From contig JAUCYS010000001.1 of NCBI GenBank assembly GCA_030373505.1, positions 186,001-250,000 of the forward strand: a stretch of DNA of 64,000 nt. Direction: 5' to 3'. Made by a program: the position numbers and the translations under genes. Under the pieces are notes generated by a model. That model had not been told where the DNA came from. It saw only the letters and a list, made by a program, of their open reading frames with translations, and ran no database searches. The stretch is from Parasphingorhabdus sp. (GTDB lineage: Bacteria > Pseudomonadota > Alphaproteobacteria > Sphingomonadales > Sphingomonadaceae). Shown in pieces: positions 58,588 through 64,000 of the stretch. How positions within the stretch are numbered: the first letter of the stretch is position 1; every line of letters starts with the position of its first letter.

Positions 58588-59382
58588 CTAACGGTCCTTG
58601 TAATCCGGTTTCCGCTTCGCAAAGAAAGCCTTGGCAGCCTCGCGGCTGTCCTCGGTCATTGACAGCATCACCTGCTGCCGGTCTTCGATCGCGAGCGCTG
58701 CCTCAAAGCTTTGCGCATCAATATTGCGGTTCAGTGCATCCTTCGACAGGCGCAATCCCATGGGTGCGGTGTCGAGCATCTCGCCGGCCACCGCCAGACC
58801 TGTGGTCATCAGCTTGTCCTCTTCGACCATTTCGCTGATCAGGCCGTATTTTTCGGCCCGTTCGGCATGGATGAACCGGCCGGTCAGGATCAGTTCCGAT
58901 GCGATCGATGCGCCGACCATACGCGGCAGGAAATAGCTGGACCCCATGTCGCACCCGCCAAGCCCGATCTTGATATAGGCGGCATTCATTTTCAGGCTCG
59001 GCGCGCCATAGCGGACGTCGCTGGCGAGCAGCAGCGAGAAGCCGCCGCCGCAGGCCGCGCCCTGGGCCAGCGCAATGATCGGCTGCGGGCATTGCCGCAT
59101 CAGCTGCATGACCGTGGCGATCGAACGCTGTGTGTTCCAGACATGCTGGACCTGTCCGCCCGAGCCGTCATTTTTCCAGCCGCCGATATCAAGCCCGGCG
59201 CAAAAGGCACGACCCTCGGCGCGAAACAGAACCACGCGGACGTCGAGGCGCTTCTGCAGGCCGCGAAAATAATCCTGCAGCGCGAAGATCATCGCCTCGT
59301 TCATCGTGTTGAGCTTTTCGGGGCGGTTGAGCGTCAAAATCTCAACCGCGCCGCGCTGTTGGATGAGTATGGGGTTGGTCAT
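58588..59382 (-). CDS. Enoyl-CoA hydratase/isomerase (crotonase) family protein
   Basis: A 264-residue crotonase-fold protein. GRAFCAGLDIGGW and ALAQGAACGGGFSLLLASDVRY are the two oxyanion-hole segments. GLGGCDMGSSYFLPRMVG follows, with Asp in place of the usual second catalytic glutamate region. It starts five bases after spt on the same strand, so it is co-transcribed. It may process the acyl chain used by SPT or act in beta-oxidation. Confidence 0.88.
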   Translation of the reverse strand: MTNPILIQQRGAVEILTLNRPEKLNTMNEAMIFALQDYFRGLQKRLDVRVVLFRAEGRAFCAGLDIGGWKNDGSGGQVQHVWNTQRSIATVMQLMRQCPQPIIALAQGAACGGGFSLLLASDVRYGAPSLKMNAAYIKIGLGGCDMGSSYFLPRMVGASIASELILTGRFIHAERAEKYGLISEMVEEDKLMTTGLAVAGEMLDTAPMGLRLSKDALNRNIDAQSFEAALAIEDRQQVMLSMTEDSREAAKAFFAKRKPDYKDR

Positions 59383-59387
59383 TTCGG

Positions 59388-60587
59388 CTAGATGGCTCCG
59401 ACAGCCTTGCCGGCTGCTTCAAACATCCCCAGAATCTGGTCGACCTGTTCACTCGTATGTTCCGCGCAGAGCGAGCAACGCAGCAGTGTCATATTGGCGG
59501 GTGTCGCCGGCGGTCGCGCCAGGTTCACATACAGGCCCTCGGTGAGCAGCGCCTGCCACATCATCGCGCCTTTTTCGAGATCGGGCATGATCACTGCGAT
59601 AATCGCGCTTTGCGCCTCGGGCGTGCCGAGGGAGAAGCCGAGATCGCGCAGGCCCTGGTGCAGCTTCTTGCTATTTTCCCAGAGATGGGCCCGCTTGTTG
59701 CCGCTGTGCATCAGTTTGCGGATCGAAGTGCTCGCCGTCGCCATGACGCTGGGCGGCAGGCTGGCGGTGAATATATAGGGGCGGCAGACCAGCCGCAATA
59801 TCTCGAATTTCGGATGGTTGGAGACGCAGAAACCGCCGACCGTGCCGACGCTCTTGCTGAACGTGCCGATGATGAAATCGACATCGTCGATCACGCCCTG
59901 GGCCTCGCAGACGCCGCGGCCATTTTCACCGATAAAGCCCATCGAATGGGCCTCGTCGACGAGCACCATCGCGCCATTTTCCTTGCAGATGCGGACCATT
60001 TCCTTCAGCGGAGCGACATCCCCGAGCATCGAATAGACGCCCTCCAGGACGACCAGCTTGCCGGCTTCCGCAGGCAGGCGTTTCAGCCGTTTTTCCAGCG
60101 CCTCGACATCATTGTGGCGAAAAGCGACGATCTCGGCATTGCCCATCGCGCAGCCGTCGTAGATCGAGGCATGGCTGTCGGTGTCGAGAATGATATAATC
60201 GCCCTTGCCGGCCAGGGTCGAGATGATGCCCAGATTTGCCTGATAGCCGGTGGAAAAGACCATCGCGTGGTCCATCGCGTAAAATTCCCTGAGCGCATCC
60301 TCGCAATCGCGGTGCAGGCTGTAGGTCCCGTTAAACACCCGGCTGCCGGTGGTGCCGGATCCGAACTCCGCCAGCGCCTTGATCCCGGCTGCGCGCACGT
60401 CGTCGTCAAAGGTCATGCCCATATAATTATAGGTGCCGAGGAGAATCGTTTCCTTGCCGTTGCAGATGGCAACGGTCGGCGAGAGCACTTCCTCCATCAC
60501 CAGGGAAAACGGGTCCTTGACGCCGGTGGCCAGAAGGTTTTCACGCTCCTGGATAAGCGGATCAAATTTGCTGAGTAGATCGGTCAT
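59388..60587 (-). CDS. spt: Serine palmitoyltransferase
   Basis: A 399-residue PLP enzyme of the alpha-oxoamine synthase family condensing serine with an acyl thioester to 3-ketosphinganine. The PLP lysine is Lys245 (GTFSKSVGTVGG), with DTDSHASIYDG (His139) and VDEAHSMG (Asp211, His214). Overall closeness to the soluble Sphingomonas SPT, and the adjacent dedicated ACP gene, separate it from KBL and BioF. This is the committed step of the sphingolipids that replace LPS in this order. Confidence 0.92.
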   Translation of the reverse strand: MTDLLSKFDPLIQERENLLATGVKDPFSLVMEEVLSPTVAICNGKETILLGTYNYMGMTFDDDVRAAGIKALAEFGSGTTGSRVFNGTYSLHRDCEDALREFYAMDHAMVFSTGYQANLGIISTLAGKGDYIILDTDSHASIYDGCAMGNAEIVAFRHNDVEALEKRLKRLPAEAGKLVVLEGVYSMLGDVAPLKEMVRICKENGAMVLVDEAHSMGFIGENGRGVCEAQGVIDDVDFIIGTFSKSVGTVGGFCVSNHPKFEILRLVCRPYIFTASLPPSVMATASTSIRKLMHSGNKRAHLWENSKKLHQGLRDLGFSLGTPEAQSAIIAVIMPDLEKGAMMWQALLTEGLYVNLARPPATPANMTLLRCSLCAEHTSEQVDQILGMFEAAGKAVGAI

Positions 60588-60596
60588 TCTTTACTT

Positions 60597-60672
60597 CCGT
60601 TCGTGCTGAGCTGCCGGAGTACGAACCACCCGCTCGTGCGACCCTTTGGCTAGCTCAGGGCGAACGGGTGCT
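60597..60672. repeat. Degenerate inverted repeat of family 1 between acp and spt
   Basis: CCGTTCGTGCTGAGCTGCCGG at about 60598 faces GGCTAGCTCAGGGCGAACGG at about 60648-60667, a decayed inverted pair of the family 1 repeat. It lies in the 90-base gap between acp and spt and could form a hairpin in their shared transcript. Confidence 0.55.
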
Positions 60673-60677
60673 GGGCT

Positions 60678-60923
60678 TTAGCTGTCCATCAATTTTGCAA
60701 CGGCATCGGCGAGCTGGCCGACGGTTTCGATTTCGGCCTGCATGTTCATGGTAATGATGATGTCAAATTCATCCTCCACGGCAGCGACAAAATCCATGAC
60801 CGTCAGACTGTCCCATTCGAGATCGCCCTGAAAGGTGGTGGATGCCGTCAGATCGACGCCCTTGTTGTTGAAGGGGCCGATCAGTTCGCAGATCTTGGCC
60901 ATGATGTCTTCGCGATTTGCCAT
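60678..60923 (-). CDS. Acyl carrier protein dedicated to sphingolipid synthesis
   Basis: An 81-residue ACP. The phosphopantetheine serine is Ser39 in DLEWDSLTVMDF, followed by the acidic helix AAVEDEFDIII. The ATG at 60923 gives the family length. Caulobacter and Sphingomonas have such an ACP next to spt, where it is thought to deliver the acyl chain to SPT. The 261-base gap upstream (60924-61184) probably contains a promoter. Confidence 0.92.
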   Translation of the reverse strand: MANREDIMAKICELIGPFNNKGVDLTASTTFQGDLEWDSLTVMDFVAAVEDEFDIIITMNMQAEIETVGQLADAVAKLMDS

Positions 60924-61184
60924 ATATTGCTTTCCTCGTGTCACTGGCAAAAATGCCTTCCCGGACCTTTGCCAACGGATGCGCCCCATTGGCAAGCGAA
61001 TAAGGCGCAAAAGCGGCATCAGCTTGCCCAAATGCGTCGATTGTGTCACTTTCGCGGAAGTGCGGTGGCAATGGTGTCGGATGAGGGGAAAAGGCCCGAT
61101 GACCCAGTGCAATCTGTCGAGCATCTGCTCAACAAGCAATCCCGCCACCAGGTATCGCCCTGTCGCCTGGTCCTCCGAAAGCCG

Positions 61185-62117
61185 TTACAGCCAGTCGTTC
61201 TGGCGGTACCAGTTCACGGTGTCCCGCAGGCCGTCCGGGGTTTTGATCCGTGGCTGCCATAGCTGGCTTGGCAGTCTTCGCTGCGGGTCAATCGTCCAGT
61301 CATCATGGCAGAAATAATTGACCCGGTCCTGGGTCAGCTTGGCCTTGTCGCGCCGCACCATGCGGTCCGCCAGGGCACCGAAGCGAAGCAGCGGCTTGGG
61401 GATGCCGACGGCAGAAATCCGCTTGCCCATCGCGGTGCCGATCGCCTTGGCAAAGCCGACCTGGGTCCAGCCACCCGGTTCGCCGTCGTCGACCTCGAAA
61501 ATCTGGGCGGTCAGATCTTCGTCTTCCGGCAGCAGCGCCAGCAAGGCACGGCACAGATCCTCGACATGGATGACCGACAGCCGGCCGTCGGCGTCGGGCG
61601 GCATCGTCACAAATCCCAGCCTCGCCATTTTGAACAGATCGAGAAATTCGCCATCGCCGGGTCCGTAGACGGCGGGAGGACGGACGATTGTCCAGTCGAG
61701 GCCGCTGGTCGCGACAATTTTTTCCGCCTTGGCTTTGGTCTCGCCGTAGATCGACAGCTTCGGCTGTGTGGCGGCCAGCGACGAGACATGGAGAAAGCGT
61801 CGGGTTCCGGCCTGTTTTGCGGCTTCGACGAGCGCCAGCGTTCCGCTGACATTGCCGGATTCAAACCCGGCGCGGTCGGGAGCATTGACGACCCCGGCAA
61901 TATGCAGAACCATGTCCGCGCCGGCGCATAGCCGGGTCAGACTGTCCTTGCTGTCCAGCGCGCCGGGCACCCATTGCACACCGGGCCGGTCATCCTGCCG
62001 CCGCCGCGTCAGCGCGCGCGCCTCATAGCCTTCACGAACCATCAGATCGAGCATCCGGCCACCGACAAAGCCGGTTGCGCCAGTAATAGCGACGGTTTTG
62101 CGAGCGGTACCGGCCAT
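61185..62117 (-). CDS. NAD-dependent epimerase/reductase family protein, candidate ceramide reductase (CerR-like)
   Basis: A 310-residue extended SDR. TGATGFVG at 12-19, Ser112/113 and Y-x3-K (Tyr124, Lys128; IYGETK) are present. In Caulobacter, CerR, an NAD-dependent epimerase-like protein encoded next to spt and acp, reduces the 3-keto group of the sphingolipid. Same family and position here. It starts five bases after proB, so it may be read from the obg-proB transcript. Confidence 0.8.
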   Translation of the reverse strand: MAGTARKTVAITGATGFVGGRMLDLMVREGYEARALTRRRQDDRPGVQWVPGALDSKDSLTRLCAGADMVLHIAGVVNAPDRAGFESGNVSGTLALVEAAKQAGTRRFLHVSSLAATQPKLSIYGETKAKAEKIVATSGLDWTIVRPPAVYGPGDGEFLDLFKMARLGFVTMPPDADGRLSVIHVEDLCRALLALLPEDEDLTAQIFEVDDGEPGGWTQVGFAKAIGTAMGKRISAVGIPKPLLRFGALADRMVRRDKAKLTQDRVNYFCHDDWTIDPQRRLPSQLWQPRIKTPDGLRDTVNWYRQNDWL

Positions 62118-62122
62118 GATGC

Positions 62123-63232
62123 TTACACCAGCACCATCTGGTTGCGGTGGACGACAGCGCTGCGCGGCGCATAGCCGAGCAGTGCTTCCAGTTCCGAGCT
62201 GCGGTGCCCGATGATTCGTGCGCAATCCAGCGCGTCATATTCGGCAAGACCGCGCGCAATCGTCAGCCCGTTCTCGTCCCTGATCTCGATCACGTCACTG
62301 CGTTCAAATTGCCCGTCGATCGCGATGATACCGGCGGCCAAGAGGCTGCCGCCCGATTGCAGGGCCGATACCGCACCCGCGTCGATGGTAATCGTCCCTG
62401 CCGAGGTAAGCCGCCCGCCCAGCCAGGCCTTGCGCGCATTGGCGCCATCGCCGGCCTTGAACAGGGTTCCGACATTGGTGAGCGCATAACGTTCGAGCGG
62501 ATGTTCTTCGCGTCCCGAGATGATCGACAGTTCAATGCCGGCAAGATTGGCGATTTTTGCTGCCTGCAGCTTCGATGTCATGCCGCCGGATCCCAGCCCG
62601 GACGAGGAGCTGCCGTCGGCCATTGCCATGATCGATTCATCGACCGCTTCCACCAGACCGATAAATTGTCCGTGGGTCTCGCTGTCCGGCCTGCGGTCAT
62701 AGAGGCCGTCGATATCGGAAAGCAGCAGCACGCGATCGGCCCCGGCAGCCTGCGCCACGCGCGCGGCCAGCCGGTCATTGTCACCAAAGCGAATCTCGTC
62801 GGTTGCGACGCTGTCATTTTCGTTGATCACTGCGATGGCGCGATGTTCCAGCAGTTTTTCCAGCGTGGCGGTGGCGTTGAGATAGCGCTTGCGGTCTTCC
62901 AGATCGTCGAGCGTCAGCAGCATCTGGGCAGCGGATATCTGATGCTCTGCGAGAAGCTCAGACCAAAGGCTGCTCAGCGCGATTTGGCCGACGGACGCAG
63001 CCGCCTGTGCCTCGGCGAGACTGGCGCGGCCGCCTCTTTCAAGGCCCAGCTTGCGTGCGCCCAGTGCGATCGACCCCGAAGAAACGATGATGACATCGTC
63101 GCCGGCCTGGTGGCGTTTGGCAATGTCCGCGACCAGCGTTTTCAGCCAGGCACGGCGGGGCTGTCCATCCTCGCCGACCAGCAGCGCAGACCCCACCTTG
63201 ACGACAATCGTTTCCCGCTTTGCGGCATTCAC
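62123..63232 (-). CDS. proB: Glutamate 5-kinase
   Basis: About 369 residues, with the amino-acid kinase domain (VVKVGSALLV, IIVSSGSIALGA, INENDSVATDEIRFGDND, and SGGMTSKLQAAKIA) followed by a C-terminal PUA domain. It makes gamma-glutamyl phosphate in proline synthesis. The GTG at 63232 overlapping the obg stop is preferred; a TTG at 63244 is also in frame. obg-proB is a conserved pair. Confidence 0.94.
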   Translation of the reverse strand: MNAAKRETIVVKVGSALLVGEDGQPRRAWLKTLVADIAKRHQAGDDVIIVSSGSIALGARKLGLERGGRASLAEAQAAASVGQIALSSLWSELLAEHQISAAQMLLTLDDLEDRKRYLNATATLEKLLEHRAIAVINENDSVATDEIRFGDNDRLAARVAQAAGADRVLLLSDIDGLYDRRPDSETHGQFIGLVEAVDESIMAMADGSSSSGLGSGGMTSKLQAAKIANLAGIELSIISGREEHPLERYALTNVGTLFKAGDGANARKAWLGGRLTSAGTITIDAGAVSALQSGGSLLAAGIIAIDGQFERSDVIEIRDENGLTIARGLAEYDALDCARIIGHRSSELEALLGYAPRSAVVHRNQMVLV

Positions 63233-64000
63233 AGCGGCGACCAATCCTTGGCTTTGTCCTCTTCATCAGGGGAGCGCGTGACCCGGCCTTTTTGCTCGAT
63301 GGAGCTGTTTTCGCCGACAGCCTCCAGAATCTTGTCGAGCGCGGCATCCAGTCCGGCTCCGGTCGCACCGGAGACCGGAAGGACATGTTCGGCTCCTGCG
63401 GCGCGCAACTGACCGGCGATATCCGCCATCAGTTCGTCGTCCAGCAGATCGGCCTTGTTCAGCGCCAGTATCTGCGGTTTTTTGGACAGGCCGCCGCCAT
63501 ATTTCTCGAGTTCCTTGCTCACCGTCTGCCATGCCTCAACCGGATCGTCACCGGTGGCATCGACCAGATGCAGCAAGATCTTGCACCGCTCGATATGACC
63601 GAGAAAGCGGTCGCCGATACCGGCGCCGTCGGCCGCGCCCTCGATCAGTCCCGGAATGTCCGCCAGTACGAATTCGCGGCCCTTGTGGCGGACCACGCCG
63701 AGCTGCGGATGGATGGTGGTGAACGGATAGGCACCGACCTTGGCGTCGGTGTTAGTCACCTTGTTGATCAGGGTCGATTTGCCGGCATTGGGCAGGCCGA
63801 CCAGACCGGCGTCGGCAATCAGCTTGAGCCGCAGCCAGACCGCCGCTTCCTCGCCCAGTTCGCCGGGCTGGTGCTGGCGCGGCGCGCGGTTGGTCGAGCT
63901 CTTGTAGCTGGCATTGCCGCGTCCGCCGATGCCGCCTTCAAGAAAGGTGGCGCGCTGGCCCTCCTGGGTGAAGTCGAGCAGCACATGTTCCTTGTCTTCC
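63229..64000 (-). CDS. obg: GTPase Obg/CgtA (5' end beyond window)
   Basis: The 257 C-terminal residues are visible: the end of the glycine-rich Obg fold (FLEGGIGGRGNASYKSSTNRAP), then the GTPase domain with GLPNAGKST, the switch II DIPG, LNKADLL and a SGATGAG-type G5. A short acidic/basic tail ends it. Obg acts in ribosome assembly and stress control. The N-terminus and start codon lie past 64000. Confidence 0.96.
   Translation of the reverse strand, partial: EDKEHVLLDFTQEGQRATFLEGGIGGRGNASYKSSTNRAPRQHQPGELGEEAAVWLRLKLIADAGLVGLPNAGKSTLINKVTNTDAKVGAYPFTTIHPQLGVVRHKGREFVLADIPGLIEGAADGAGIGDRFLGHIERCKILLHLVDATGDDPVEAWQTVSKELEKYGGGLSKKPQILALNKADLLDDELMADIAGQLRAAGAEHVLPVSGATGAGLDAALDKILEAVGENSSIEQKGRVTRSPDEEDKAKDWSPL

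Overview
The window looks like chromosomal core DNA of an alphaproteobacterium of the order Sphingomonadales (Sphingopyxis/Parasphingorhabdus-like). Evidence: high GC with many overlapping genes, very large TonB-dependent receptors, a serine palmitoyltransferase with its own acyl carrier protein (sphingolipids replace LPS in this group), a Coq4-type ubiquinone gene, small-type PurL, and several families of short palindromic intergenic repeats. The species call is inference.

Layout. 1-6.9 kb: two near-identical tandem TonB-dependent receptors, each with its own matching terminator, flanked by two short-chain dehydrogenases. 6.9-16.6 kb: DCC-family protein, gyrB, a PaaI-type thioesterase, two small exported proteins, an acyl-CoA synthetase-like enzyme, a ZIP-like transporter and guaA. 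16.6-28 kb: CHRD lipoprotein, a zeta-like toxin with its antitoxin, a quinone reductase-like enzyme behind a perfect palindrome, a tight run of two HhH-GPD DNA glycosylases, an ArsC-like protein, a membrane hydrolase, DUF427 and glpQ, then panB, yfgM-like, bamB, der and an Hpt protein. 28-36.9 kb: bfr/bfd iron storage pair, DUF418, coq4, DUF3052, a DUF559 nuclease gene framed exactly by inverted repeats, purL, an HCCA isomerase-like protein and small membrane proteins. 36.9-49.2 kb: xseB, ispA, coaD, cyclophilin, queA, then an AT-richer accessory patch beginning with the 3' half of a tRNA-Thr, then aldehyde dehydrogenase, a DUF2282 lipoprotein, tgt, glnE, bcp and a DUF455 ferritin-like gene. 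49.3-51.3 kb: LytM-type peptidase, erpA, xth.

The most coherent system is at 51.3-62.1 kb: a GNAT acyltransferase (candidate bacterial ceramide synthase), fatty acid desaturase, an LptF/LptG pair, DUF2141, a lipid (ceramide-like) kinase, a TAM41-like nucleotidyltransferase, an enoyl-CoA hydratase-like protein, serine palmitoyltransferase, acyl carrier protein and an NAD-dependent reductase/epimerase (candidate CerR). I read this as a sphingolipid synthesis, head-group modification and export locus. The presence of LptF/LptG inside it suggests that Lpt-type machinery may move sphingolipids to the outer membrane in this LPS-poor lineage. The window ends with proB and the 5'-truncated obg.

Three palindromic repeat families recur between genes. 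One of them delimits the DUF559 nuclease gene to the base at both ends and supplies its ribosome binding site, which makes this nuclease plus repeats a candidate selfish or mobile module.
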